A stretch of 64,000 bases of DNA from contig JAUMIR010000001.1 of assembly GCA_030847615.1 (NCBI GenBank), positions 165,637,001-165,701,000 of the forward strand. The letters run 5' to 3'. The stretch comes from Gambelia wislizenii. Its lineage: Eukaryota > Chordata > Lepidosauria > Squamata > Crotaphytidae. The position numbers and the translations under genes are program-made. The notes beneath the pieces are model-generated. The model saw nothing but the letters and a program-made list of their open reading frames with translations. It was not told the DNA's origin and ran no database searches. This document shows positions 10,624-22,871 of this stretch, piece by piece. Within the stretch, counting starts at the first letter, position 1; each line of letters starts with the position of its first letter.

Positions 10624-12576
10624 GAATTTAGCAGCAGCATCTGTAGCATCACTAATGCTGGTGTCATCCATTCCCCTGATGGTGTTATGTGGTGCAGTTC
10701 GGACTCTCCACACACCGCTAGTGCTGTCACTGAGCAGAATTACCTAAATAGATTTGTCCACAATCCACTATAAGTCTGCTTCCATGCTTTTAATACGTAG
10801 CTGAGCACACAAGAGGCTTTTATTAGGCTGTGTTTTTATTTTCTATTGAAAACCTGGCCCCATTCCTCCATCATTCAACAATGTCTAACTTAGTAGCCAG
10901 TTGTAAGACATTTATTATATCTTTGTAATTTAAATTTGGCTCCACAATTTTTTAAAAAAACCAGTACATCCAGGTTCAAAATTACAGTCTGTTTGGTAAT
11001 TTGTGGTTTGAATGTTTTTGAAAAAAGATTCTGTGTACATGCCTTCTGTCATCAGATGTGAAACTTATCTGCATTCACTGTACCCCTTCCACCTGAGCTA
11101 GTCACAGATAAACCTGCTTCCATGTGACTAAAGCCTTAGCATGCACCCACTTCTACTGTAATAGACAAAGAGGCTGTGGCACCTGATAGCTAGCAAAGTT
11201 TTCATGAAGACCTTCCTCATCACCATTAGTATTTTTAAGTAATACAAGTGAATGTAAAACATTGCACCAAATTCTGTTGAACATGTGGAAGCTCTTGGAA
11301 ATAATTAAAGGCTCTCTGGATTGTTACTCAGAAAGATGAGGGGGATCTAATGTTCATAATGTTATTTATTGTGCATTCCATTTGAATATTTGTTTATTAT
11401 TTAAATGCTCTATGATAGTTGCATAAACAAGAATGAAATTTCTAATTTCTAATGTTTAATGGCAATTTTATTTTAATTATATTATTTCTCATATTTGAAA
11501 AAAGAGGGGCTTTGTACTGCTGGGGTGTGTGATAAGTAAACAAAAACACACAGTGTACATTTGCATCAAAATTTTACTTAGCATATCACATATCCCTCCC
11601 TCAAGTGCATTGTTTGCATACAGCATATAGCTGCAGATTTTCTGAAGAAAATATTCTTAATATATTAAAGAGTTTTACCACCGGAACAATCACCCAATAT
11701 CTGCTATATTCCAGGTAGGAGCATGCAAATAATTATTTGTAGAAGAATAAAAACCATATATGTAGAATAGCCATATTTTTCTCTAGGACCTTTTCCAAAA
11801 ATGCCATCAGTTGGTAAACAATGAGTTGGTACAATGGGGATCATATGTCAATTTCACCAAGTTCATTAGGTTTGGAAACTATGTGGTGTTGATTTTATAT
11901 GTTCAAATAATGTGAGAAAGGAATGAAGCTAAGACAAAATTGCCCTTAATAACACAATAAATCTTTTCTGATTGATATCAGTAAAAAAGACTCAGGTTCA
12001 AAGCATAAGTGAGTGCTTCATTAAAATTGTACTAAAAGACAATGCAAAATAACATTGTCCACAATCTAGAGAACTACCCAATTAGTCTTGTACATGCAAC
12101 TGGTCTAAGGATGTTTTCATTAACATTAGCCCCTCCCACAACACACCAACCTCCTTTGAAACTGACGGAGTTTAGAAATCACTTTGGGACACATCCCCAA
12201 GATAAAAAGCCTCAATTTTATGATGCAAATTAATCCGTGATAATGATGCTTCAAAAATTCCAGTACAAAAAGCAAGACAATACCATCAATTCAACAGTCA
12301 TTATATGACTACCACTGTGCAACGTCAACCATTACCAGAGTTTATGTGTAGATGTTATGCTAGCTATGCTTATTACATTTACTTTTGAGAAGTCATTTTT
12401 CAAGAGTTAGGTGTTATTTGTGATAAATATAGGTCACAATCCAAAGAATTTTGCTCATAGCTCTGAAATCACTGGTGCTTGTTTTTTGCATACAGCACCA
12501 GTCGAGCTCCATGACTCCAGGCACTTTTTCAGGAAAAGAGATGTCAGATTTTATCTTTTCCAATAAATATATATAC
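10624..12576. other. AT-rich intronic sequence, nothing recognised
   Basis: There is no coding signal and no repeat family that I can name. Some of this could hold conserved non-coding elements, which need alignment to detect. Confidence 0.45.
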
Positions 12577-12601
12577 TAAATAAATAAATAAATAAATAAA
12601 T
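12577..12601. repeat. (AAAT)n microsatellite
   Basis: About six tandem AAAT/TAAA units directly precede the element at 12641. Confidence 0.85.
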
Positions 12602-12640
12602 AGAAGCTGTACTGTATATTATATATGTGATGGTTTCTAA

Positions 12641-13210
12641 GGGCTTGTCTTCACTGGGGGGAAACCCTGAACCTAACCTCGTAGATTTCTTTGATCCACA
12701 GCGGCCCCGTAAAAGCCACACGCACTAGACTTGTTCAATTGTAGATCAGAGTTTCCTGCCACACGGTGGCCCGTGTTGGAGTAAAACGGCACCAACCATG
12801 TATACTATAGATTGTACTATTTCTGGCCAGACAGCTAAGGCTGCTCTTCCCCCCCCCCCTCCCAATTCACTCGTGCATGTGAATAAGCGAATATACATGG
12901 TCCCAGAGCACTGTATTGCGGGATAAGTGAAGATACACTTATCCAGATATGCACACAATTGGGGGAGAGGGAAAGTGCCAGAATGTCCAATGGAAATCCT
13001 GCCCCAGCTTTGCTCTGAAGCCAATCCTTGGCCACCACATGATCAAACATCTGGGTTTTCCCTCAAATGCAGAGTGAACAGCAAATTTTACAGATCTGGA
13101 GTTTCCTGCAGAAACCACAATGAAAATAGGCACTGTTGATAATGTTGTCTGTCAACTGTGCCGAGAATATGGGATGAGTACAAGGGTTTTTTGCCCATGT
13201 AGACAAGCCC
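12641..13210. mobile_element. Harbinger-like non-autonomous element 2
   Basis: A 570-bp element with ends GGGCTTGTCTTCACTGGGG and the complement of CCCATGTAGACAAGCCC. It is flanked by TAA at 12638-12640 and 13211-13213. No transposase. Short overlapping frames inside it look like chance. Confidence 0.75.
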
Positions 13211-13351
13211 TAAGTATGCCTAAATGAGTTACAGTATTTGGCTAAGTGGTCAAATCATTACCAGGTGTGAATGGCTGTTCATATCTGACAAAAAGAGCAC
13301 TGCATCATCAGTACATTAAATATTAATGTACATAATTTTACAATATTCAAA

Positions 13352-14147
13352 AGAATTAAGAAGGACCAATTTGAATATTTTCATTATTCTCTAGTCATAA
13401 TGGACAAAATTCAAAGAACACACAGAGAATTTATATAAATCCACACGTATACAGTATGTATTATTGTTATTCATTTTATTTTATTCATTTGTATTCCAAC
13501 TTCTTCACAATTTTGGAACTCAAAGCACCTTACAGGATATTGAAACCATAACAGATCTCTCTCTCTGGCTTTTCTTCGCAAACGAAGATTCAGGAAGGAC
13601 TCATCCCGCGCCTTCTGCATGCGCGCTGATGACTAAAAAGGCCAATCCGAGATAAACAAGTCCGGTTGCAAAAAGTGCAGCAGAAGGTCTCCTTGGGTGA
13701 TGTTTTTGGGTTGTGATTCTTTCTGCGTTGTCGTTTCTCTTCAAGACTTGTTCGTCGTGAGTTCTCAAATAAGGCTGCAGCATTGTGGATAGTGCGTCTC
13801 CATGCCTCCCGATGTGAGGCCAGGGCAGACCACCGTTGGTGATCAATCTGGCCAAGCCTGAGATGTTGTTTCAGGGAGTCCTTGTATCGCTTTTTTTGGA
13901 GCGCCCCTCCCACGCTGACCCGTGGCGAGTTCACCGTAGAGTAGAATTAAGAAGGACCAATTTAAATATTTTCATTATTCTCTAGTCATAATGGACAAAA
14001 TTCAAAGAACACACAGAGAATTTATATAAATCCACACGTATACAGTATGTATTATTGTTATTCATTTTATTTTATTCATTTGTATTCCAACTTCTTCACA
14101 ATTTTGGAACTCAAAGCACCTTACAGGATATTGAAACCATAACAGAT
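13352..14147. repeat. 205-bp direct repeats flanking a LINE fragment
   Basis: 13352-13556 and 13943-14147 are the same 205 bp; I see a single clear difference (TTTGAATA against TTTAAATA). They immediately flank the 386-bp LINE fragment at 13557-13942, as a target-site duplication would, but are far longer than usual LINE duplications. Confidence 0.85.
13557..13942 (-). mobile_element. Non-LTR retrotransposon 3' fragment (C-terminal zinc finger)
   Basis: On the minus strand it encodes the C terminus of a LINE polyprotein: KKRYKDSLKQHL, then a Trp-rich segment (RWSALASHREAWRRTIH), a basic stretch and a Cys/His finger, CTFCNRTC followed by IGLFSHQRAC. After the stop a hairpin CTTCGTTTGCGAAG and a short AGAGAGAG tail end the element. 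A second copy on the plus strand is at 47723-48085, truncated at nearly the same 5' point. I cannot assign the clade safely. Confidence 0.72.
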
Positions 14148-14603
14148 AAAAACATACAAAACATATAAAAATGTTTGATTATTTTTAAAAAACAATTGAA
14201 CAATATATAGAATATTTCTCTTCTTGGAAGCTACATATAGAACAATAACACTGCTTTTTAATGTATAGTGGTAGCATCATTACCTTTGTGACATTAAAAA
14301 CTACTACACCAGTCACTGTATCCATCTCACATCTATTTATCAACATGCCTCATATTAAGTAAAGGGGAAGTGCTGTTATGCTTAATATAGATCAGGCAAC
14401 AAAGAATCAGTCATAAAATTAGGGATATAGTGGTGAGATATTCTTTGGATGTTCAGTCTGTTCAGGAGTGAAAAAACAAGAATATACTCTTAAAACTTGA
14501 GAATATAAAATAAAATTCCCCAGCATGCAAACTATTTCTTTTTTAAAGACTGTGGTCCAAACTACATTATCAGCATTTCACTGGCACAGGTACAAAAATG
14601 TAC
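14148..14603. other. AT-rich intronic sequence, nothing recognised
   Basis: No gene, repeat family or structured motif recognised. Confidence 0.45.
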
Positions 14604-14605
14604 TA

Positions 14606-15137
14606 CAGTTGCCTCTCCACATTCGCGAACTTAGCATTCGCGGTTTTGATTATTTGCGGTTTTGGGAGGGCCCCCCGCCCTCCCCAAACCGCGACAAGGG
14701 GCCTCTGGAGGCCCCATGAAGGCCCTGGGAGGGAGGGGGAGGGCTGGGGAGGCCTCCACGGAGCCTCCGGAGGCCCTGTGAAGGCCCTGGGTGGGAGGGG
14801 GGAGGGCCGGGAAGGCCTCCACGGAGCCTCCAGAGGCTCCGTGAAGGCCCTGGGTGGGAGGGCTGGGGAGGCCTCCACAGAGCTTTTGGAAGGCCCCGTG
14901 AAGGCCCTGGGTGGGAGGGAGGAGGGCCAGGGGGGCATCCACGGGGCCTCGGGAGGGTCTCCGGAGGCCCTGTGAAGGCCTTGAAAGGGAGGGGAGGCGG
15001 GGGAAAGTGACTACGGGGCCTCCAGAGGCCCCATGGTCGTTTTGGCGGGGGAGGGGGAGGGCAGTCATTATTTGCGGAATTTTCACATTCGTGGTGGCCT
15101 GGGGAACCTAACCCCTGCGAATGTGAAGGGACGACTG
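14606..15137. mobile_element. Tigger-like MITE with GC-rich filler
   Basis: The ends CAGTTGCCTCTCCACATTCG and the complement of GCGAATGTGAAGGGACGACTG are inverted repeats flanked by TA. Subterminal AACTTAGCATTCGCGGTTTT and TTATTTGCGG motifs are typical of the family. The interior is occupied by the minisatellite at 14695-15040. Confidence 0.72.
14695..15040 (+). repeat. GC-rich minisatellite, about 57-64 bp period
   Basis: About five imperfect units, each built on GGCCTCCACGGAGCCTCC, then GTGAAGGCCCTGGGTGGGAG and a GGGAGGGC spacer. It produces long spurious frames in several phases on both strands, which I do not regard as genes. Confidence 0.82.
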
Positions 15138-15179
15138 TATTAGCTCAATAATACTGAAGAAAATCAATAAAAGTAGAAA

Positions 15180-15900
15180 TTAAGTGGGTATGAGACAAGG
15201 GGGCTTGCTGATTGCCGGCAGGCCCATTCGTGGCCTGGCCGCCACCCCTGTGATCCTCCCGCCGCCCCCCCTTACCTCATGGCGACTGCATGGCCGGTCA
15301 CCATGGGGGCCGCCATGTCTTCCTCGTCTCCTTCCTGGCATGCCCAGCAGCCGGGAGGAGCCGGGAAAGCGAGAGCCAATCGGGGGGGAATCTCCCTTCC
15401 CCTGATTGGCTCCCAGCGGGTAGGGGGCAGGAAATCCGGCCGCACTCCTGGTGTGGCTGGATGATGTCATTGGAGCTGCAACGGAGCTGATAGTTGAAAT
15501 CCGGGGCCTATGCTGTGTACATATGTCCAGAGCGGGCATTGATAGCACAGCCAGGGGCCTCGATGTAGCTGCTGGGCTGCCTGTTGATGGGGAATGGTTG
15601 GTGGAAGGCAGTTTCCCATGGGGAAGTGCCTTTTGTGGTGGATGGCATGGGTCATGATCAAGGTTTGGGGGTCTCCATCAAGTTTAAGTTCAAGTTCAAG
15701 TCCAAGTTCACGGAGATTAATGGTACTTTGTTTGCAGGGGAGGAGAGAGCGTCAGGCAGGGCAGCTTGACCATTACCTCTCTCCTCCATAAGAATTGGAA
15801 GGATCTGATTAGCAGCTATTGACCAACATGGGTTGGGTCAATGATGGTATGACCCATGCCTAGTTGCCAACCACTGGGCAGCAATCTGCAAGTTGCGGCC
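15180..15900. repeat. GC-rich block of unknown origin, possibly a retroelement LTR
   Basis: This block is far more GC- and CpG-rich than its surroundings, so it is probably inserted. It contains an inverted repeat GAGCCAATC...GATTGGCTC (15381-15411) with CCAAT boxes facing each other, a CATGGGTCATGATC region, and a short AAGTTC tandem run near 15683-15712. There is no coding region I recognise. Promoter-like content suggests an LTR, but no terminal repeats were found. Confidence 0.3.
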
Positions 15901-15954
15901 ATTTTATTGCCAACAACGTTTATCTACTAACCTGTATTTAACCAATTTTCTAAA

Positions 15955-16032
15955 TATGTACTCAATACAAGTTGTGTACCTACCTCTTGCTATGTACTCA
16001 ATACAACTTGATAACTACCTCTTGCATATGTG
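15955..16032 (+). repeat. Short tandem duplication
   Basis: TATGTACTCAATACAA is followed by a TACCTCTTGC motif, and the pair occurs twice in tandem about 38 bp apart. Confidence 0.65.
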
Positions 16033-16474
16033 TCTTATTGGAGGAGGATGGTGGGGTTGGTACAGTTTGGGTCCGCAATGAACAAAGCAAGAGTACTACA
16101 TAGAAAATGAAGGAAACAGAAAACCATACATGGAATGATTGTAGCAACTGAACAATATGAACAGGGATAGAGGGGGATAATGAATTTCACAGATCCATCA
16201 TAACCAACTTTGGAACAGACTGAGATATATCTGGAATCCAGGCCACTAGAAAAAAAAAAACTACATTCCCATGTGGTAAGTACTCTGTGCTCCCCACTTA
16301 ACAATAGAATGGCAGGATCTTGCAAATGTATGGAAGAGCAACTAGAAGAAGCAAAAAAGAAACAAAACAAAACAAAAAACAAAACAAAACACTGCAAATG
16401 TAGTCTCCATGCTCATTACCATCCCTGGGTGCTGTTTTGAGGCAACTCAGTACTCCTGGGGTGTTTTCATACTA

Positions 16475-16684
16475 CAGTCGCCCCTCTGTACCCATGGATT
16501 CCACCATCCATGGCTTGCAAATATTTTTTAAAAATGACCAGGAAGCAAACCTTAATCTTGCCATTGTATGTAAGGGACACCATTTTATGTTGCTATTTTA
16601 TATAATGGGACTTGAGCATCCACAGATTTTGGTATCCATGGAGGGTCCTGGAACCAAACCCCAGTGGATACTAAGGGCCCAATG
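16475..16684 (+). mobile_element. Tigger-like MITE, family B
   Basis: A 210-bp element with ends CAGTCGCCCCTCTGTACCC and GTGGATACTAAGGGCCCAATG flanked by TA. The internal text includes GGGACTTGAGCATCCACAG and TTTTGGTATCCATGG. Confidence 0.75.
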
Positions 16685-16697
16685 TACACAATTACAG

Positions 16698-17106
16698 CAC
16701 TAAGATTCCACTTTAAGGGGCTTACTGCACTCCAAAGAAAAATGGCAGTGCAGCAGGAACATTCCATCTTTTGTGCTACCTTACTGCATGAAGTCATTAT
16801 TCTTTTGTTCCAGTCCTGTGGGGGACTGAGGTAAAGCCATGTCTTTATGCTAACTGGAAAAACTTGTTAGTAAAATGACATGGTTTTACCTCGGTCCCCC
16901 ATAGGACCAGAACAAAAGAACACAAGAAGAATAAGGACATCATAGGGTAAGGCATCACAGAAGATGGACTGACACTTTTCTTTGGAGTACAGTAAGTGGT
17001 ATTTTCTAATTCTCAGTCTACAAGGATTCCATAAGATGCAGCCAGGGAAATTAAATTACAAGCATTCTATAAGATGCAGCCAGGGAAATTAAAGTGGAAT
17101 CATAGT
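16698..17106. mobile_element. Hairpin MITE (hAT-like ends)
   Basis: The outer ends are CACTAAGATTCCACTTTAA and the complement of TTAAAGTGGAATCATAGTG. Inside lie two inverted arms (about 16718-16861 and 16873-17013), for example CTTACTGCACTCCAAAGAAA against TTTCTTTGGAGTACAGTAAG. A 25-bp motif ending GATGCAGCCAGGGAAATTAA is tandemly duplicated near 17030-17092. I could not find a clear target duplication. Confidence 0.55.
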
Positions 17107-19248
17107 GACATAAGTGTGAATGGGCTCCAAGATGCATGGTACATTCCTATACATTCTGGCACAGTGAATTATTGTTCTACATGAAGAAGGCCTCATAATG
17201 GGCCAATCATTGCTAAAAAGTTTCTCCCTGTTCTTCCTTGATAGGCTTATGAAAACAGGAAAACAGTAGGAAAGACTCTTGTCCACCCTGCCTGATGGGA
17301 AAGCCTTTATGCTTTCTTATACTTGCTGTGATGTAACTGAAAGTGAAATCATGCTTTTATTCAGAATGTTCCCATATTAAGATGGGTTCATTTCAAATGT
17401 TCAGCAGATGTTTCCAAATTAATACATTTAAACCAGTCTCATTCCAAAACAAGCAAGGCTGCCCATCACTAAAGGAGAGCAAAGCCAGCTGGGAGAGGAA
17501 GACAGAATTGACATTAGTCCACCCACTTAACACTAGATAATTTTATGCCTTTGTTTCCACTGCTTGGTTGGCATCTAGATAGCAATTCTAGAACCAAAAT
17601 ATAAATATAATCAACTTTTGAAGCAAAGTCATGTGCACCTTTGGCTGTTATTTGAAGATTTACTTCACAAATGAAGCTCCTTACCTGGACTTCAACCTTG
17701 ACAAATAGGTTCTAATTGAAATATGAGGATCTAATAGAAGGGGAAGAATCAGCTCCAGGTACCTCTTGAACCTCAGGGAAATGTACAGAACATTTAGAAA
17801 CACCAAACGAAATCATCTGAGTTGAAGACAATGAAAAGAAGGCCTCAGTGAATGGTTTATCAAATATCACAGTTTTTCTCTAACTGTTAAAAAGGCCCTT
17901 ATGAATGATTTTTTTTTTTGCTGACCTCATTACAGCAATTAAAATATAATATGAACTGAATAATTCAGAAGGTTTCTTTGGATAGTTTGCTAATACTAAA
18001 TGAAGTTTGAGATTGTACACATTCTTCCTTGGAAGGAACCAAATGGAACTTATTTCTGAGCCTGCTATAAAACATATTAATTTTATCCTTTATTCCAATT
18101 ACTAAACATATTCCTTCAATGCTGAAACACTCTTTAGTGCATAATACTACAAGGCTGTGCCTAATTATACTGGGTGTCCAGAAATAGGTATATATGACTC
18201 AGAATTTCTGTGTACTCAGCCAGCCTATCAGGGCTTAAGAAATTCACCAGCTACAGTTAAATTAAGCAATAAGATGTAACAGGCTGCAGCTTCTGACATA
18301 TATATCCACACTTCATGGTACAGGAGAACTATAGAGCACAAAGAAATACGTATTTACAAAAGCAGCTAAACACTGAACCTGATTTGAAAGACTATCAATA
18401 GAAATACAACTTCAAACCACAGTGAACAAAATTAAAATCAAACATAAATTTTATCATTCATTGTTTTAGATTATTAACACCATAACCTGGAGCACAACAC
18501 TGTCATTTATATGTCTGATTATGTTGTACAGCTGAGAAGACCATTTCACATTTTGAAATAAATTGATGTTTATTTTTAATCTCCTACAGCCTTATTTCAC
18601 TGAAGTTTAGAAACTATATAAATAAAACACTTGTTTTCATCATCTGTGACACACACTTGCTTCCTCTTGTTAATTAAACACATTACTATATTGCCTTTTC
18701 TTGGTACACTACACTGAATGCTTTGTCAAGCTTCAAAGTTCAATACAGAAAATGGACCTTAGAAGGGGAAATGGTTTTGTAATAGGAACATATCAAGGTT
18801 TCCACTCCTCAGAGAGAACAATTGGTTCCATTTATGGATAAAAAATCTGTATTGCAAATGACTAGGAAGGCTTCTAGTGCCACAGTAATTTAGAAACTCT
18901 TAACAGTACTTTTGTTCTCTCTACCAATTTAGGATAATTTGGTCCCTAAGGACCATTTTATTCATTAATATCAGAGATTTAAAAAAACAGAGGTTAAAAA
19001 GGGGAGGATGAAAAAAAGGTTGTTGTATGTAAAATAAGTAGAAACTACATTTCAAACATTATACTTTCTATGTGCATATGTTCCAACAGCCATTTATGAC
19101 TCATTGTACATATGCAGGTGTGCACGCACACGCATGCACACACACACACTAGAAATAATTTATGAACATTTAATTGATTTATGTTTCACATTTGTATCTA
19201 TCTTTCCCTGAAAGGCAGGTTAATCTGAGAAATAGTTACAAGACCAAT
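17107..19248. other. AT-rich intronic sequence, one (CA)n tract
   Basis: Mostly unremarkable AT-rich sequence with a degenerate (CA)n tract at 19127-19149. Nothing coding was recognised. Confidence 0.45.
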
Positions 19249-19250
19249 TA

Positions 19251-19509
19251 CAGTAGGACTCCCGTATCCACAGAACCAATATCCGCAGTTTCAGTTATCC
19301 GTGGGTCACAAAACAGAACACATACCATAGAGTCTTCCTGGAAAATGCCTAGAGAGGCATCTAGACATTTTCTAGGTCCTCCAAAGCAACTCTATGGCAT
19401 TTTAAACCAGAAGTCCTATTATTTTCAATGGAGTTTTCAGTTATCCGTGGTTTCCTGTATCTGCGGTAAGTCCAGGAACCAAATCCCCATGGATATGGGG
19501 GTCCTACTG
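19251..19509 (+). mobile_element. Tigger-like MITE, family A
   Basis: A 259-bp element with ends CAGTAGGACTCCCGTATCC and CATGGATATGGGGGTCCTACTG, flanked by TA. Its core resembles 2620-2868 in inverse order: TTTTCTAGGTCCTCCAAAGC and CAGAAGTCCTATTATTTTC. Confidence 0.75.
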
Positions 19510-19514
19510 TATTA

Positions 19515-22512
19515 CCTACTGAGCTCTATGATGGAGCAAAGATTTGAATTTGGATCTCCCTGCTCCCAACCCAACTGTTTGTCCACTACATAACAGCACG
19601 CTAGCCTTGACTATACAGCCATATGCAAAATACCTCAGTAGCAACATGTGAACATGCCTAATACAACACTGCAAGCATATAGCGAAATCCAACCTCAGGA
19701 GCAGAATTCTGCTCACACAACAGGATTTTCTTCATCTCTCCTCACTCACAGCCTCCTGTGTGCCCCAAAATCTGTTTCAGAGCATCCCCCAATGCTCCAG
19801 AACATTTTTTGAAGATCCACGAGAATAGGAAGAATAGGAATTACTCCCTCCCCCATTATATTGATGGAGGAGTTAACTGGATACCACCCACAATGTCTAT
19901 TAATCTTAAATAATCATGTGTGGAAAATGTAACAATCTATTTAATAAACTCTCATTTAACTTATAAAAAATTTTAAGTTTTACTTTTAGACATTATTGTC
20001 AAGATTATTTAATAATTATATGTGTCCCTAACGCACAAGAGGTCCTAGTAAAAAAATGCAAGTTAAAGCATAAGGGCTGCCAACACTAATCCCTTCTGGT
20101 TGCTCTAATTATACGTTTATTATAGTAACCCACAGTTTAAATTCTACTCATTTCAGAGCAGAGTGTCAAATAAGATTCATATCTAATTATTATTTCTTCC
20201 ACAATGTATTCCCCTGCCCCCATTTCCTATAGCAGAAAATGTAATGTTGCCTATTAGGATACAATCCATTCCAGGTTAAGACTACAGCGAGCTAATAGTC
20301 TGCAGCCAAATATACAGCTAAAATGCATGTTAAATATGAATATACAATGACTATCCAAGGAATTAACTCACTGCCTACATTTGGATGTAGCACCAAACTA
20401 ATGTTAGAAAACCACGAGTATCCTTTAGGGTACAGTGGTCCCGTCTATATGGGGGGGGGGAATATGGACACATCCAAAAAAGCAGACATTCACAACGATG
20501 CTACCTGTCTTCATGGTCAAAAGAGCCCCCCTAAACTCAGCATTAATCCCTAGCCAAGATGGTGGCTGCGAGTGATTTACTTGTGATTTTAAATCTGCCA
20601 CCGCATTTTTTTTTAAAAAAAAAGAGGTGCCCATGGTGCGCAGATGCAATATTTAGTATTTTTTTAAAAGAAAAAGAAAAAAGGTAGTATAAGATCTCTG
20701 TTTAATCAACTTACTGGACCCTCCCTTAGCCAAAATTTTAACATAGCGGCAGCAGCCATTTTCCCTGTTTGCTAGCCCCATCTCCCATGCTCATCCAGCC
20801 ATTCAGACTGCACTGCCTGTTTGTATCTGTGCGAATGCGACTGTACAAATGATTGCACATTCGTGTGTCGTACAGAGCTTTTTGGAAAATCCAGATGAAG
20901 CCCCAGATGCTATGCACATGGATTTGGCTGCCCCCCTTGTGCCAATGTCCGTATGAACAGACCACCTTCTGTTCATATTATTTTCACTGTTTAGACAGGG
21001 CTAATTCCCTGTCTAATTCCCTCCTCTCCTGTCATACTTGGCCTTCATCTTTCATTTCTAGACTTTGCTACTCAACAATCTATGGCTAATTCCTTGTTTC
21101 CAAACCACAGTCTGCAACACACACACACACCAAAACATGGTTACAAATAGTAAAATCTGCAAATAGAGGATTTTACAGGAGTGAGGTAAGAGTGAGGAGT
21201 GAGGAAGAGGAAGAGGTAGGAACATACAAGACTAGAGGTGTGTGTCACTGCAAAATGCCAGACCCAGTGGCAGTTCATAATATGAGATCATGTACTGGGC
21301 TCAACCAGCCACTCCACAGCTACATACCTCTAAGGTGCTGAGTTTACACAACCTCTATGCTTCTTTTCTGTCTCAAAGGCAAATTCTGGTAGCATATACC
21401 AAACCACTATACTGAGGAAGCACATCTATCCAGCCAAGTAGCACATGCTTTGTATAAAAAAATACTCTTAAGTTGTAATGTTGGCATCTCCAGGCAGGGT
21501 TGGAAGAGGCATCTGTATAAAGCCCTGGTGAACCATTGCCAGTCAATATGCAGACATTACTAAGCTAGGTAGACTACCAGTCCTACTTGGCGTAAAGTAG
21601 TTTCCTATTTTCTATCCACACTTTGGCCTCAATTTAGATCCCATGTGCCAATAAAAAAAATAATATTAGTTGTCACACCTTTGCAGTCTTCTCTTAACTT
21701 AAATTTTACAGCAACAATCTTCCCCAGAAATTAATACTGGATAGTGGCTGATTTCTTTCCTTTTAATTTCCAATGATGTTTAAATATAAAGAAGGCAGTA
21801 TATCTTTGTCTCTAGGGTTTGTTAGACATCTTGAGCACTATTTGGTAGGGGGTGGGATGTAAGTAAGTAAGTCCTTAAGAGAACACAGTAAGTCCAGTGG
21901 CCTTAATTCCAGTGGGTTCATACATCCACTCTGACATTTAGTCCAGATTTTAAAGGTGTTGAACCCATTTGAGTGGGGACAGGGTTTAGCACCTTGGATT
22001 GAAGTTTAGAGTAATGTCTGGAGTAAAATCACCATCCCACTGACATGGAAGCTACAAGAGGATGTTTATAGTTTCTAGGTGCTGAGCATTCTGTGTCAGA
22101 GATCTTAACTCTACCCTCCAACAAATTCCCAGATGTGAAAATTATACTAACAGATTGAGTTTAATGAATTTTAGTGACTTTCACACATACAGGCCTGATT
22201 TAAATGTGATTGTGGGCAAACCAAAAATTCTTACCTATGTAGGATTCAGCACCTTGGAGAGCAACTTTACAGTTCAGAGTAAATCTGGGAGTGGTTTGCC
22301 TAACAAGGAAGTTACAAGCTGCCACTGGAAAAACATGTCTTGTCTGCCTCTCTGAACTAGAATATGGACCCAGCCATTTTGAGGTTTTGATACAGAAACA
22401 GAACAGATATTAAAGAGTTTGTGACTGGGCATAACATTTCTTTCTTCATCTTTTCTATCTCCTTAGCAAAAATATTTTGCTATCCTAATTTTAACAGCTT
22501 CAAACCTATACA
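19515..22512. other. Intronic sequence, mostly unassigned
   Basis: No coding region recognised. 20427-21003 has a GTCCCGTCTATATGGGG start and a TTTAGACAGGGC end that faintly resemble the Harbinger-like termini, but the ends do not pair well. A (CA)n tract lies near 21117-21130. Confidence 0.4.
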
Positions 22513-22513
22513 C

Positions 22514-22871
22514 TAGGGATGAGCAAAGTACAGCCCATGGGCCACATGTGGCTCTTGGGGCCCCTAAATGCAGTCTGTCGGACCCCCCCAGAAACTCCTT
22601 GCATCATCTTCCCCAATTTTTGAAAATGAATTCAGTCTGATTTTGGGTAAATTTTTGCTTCCAAACTACCCCAAATCTCCCCAAACTGCCCCAAAAGGCA
22701 ACAGTTTGCTCCTCTGAACCCTCCCACCTCCCCAAAAATGGCCAAAAAGAGGGAAAATGGCCAAAATGGCAGCCAGAAGTAACATCACTTCAGGTGCTCT
22801 GAAACTTACTACTGCATCCCGCCAGGTGGGCACAGGAAGGAAAAATGATCTCTGCCATTTGCCCATCCCTG
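22514..22871. mobile_element. hAT-like non-autonomous element
   Basis: Ends TAGGGATGAGCAAAGTA and the complement of TTTGCCCATCCCT pair as short inverted repeats. Subterminal GGGCCACATGTGGCTC is characteristic of a widespread hAT family. The 8-bp flanks CTATACAC and ATAGACAC match at six of eight positions. Confidence 0.6.

Noticed and set aside
14598..15111. Several long overlapping frames on both strands
   Set aside because: They are readings of the GC-rich minisatellite inside a MITE; they have repetitive composition, occur in several phases at once and match no family.
20427..21003. Possible further Harbinger-like element
   Set aside because: GTCCCGTCTATATGGGG and TTTAGACAGGGC recall the termini of other elements, but the two ends do not pair well and no matching 3-bp flank was found.
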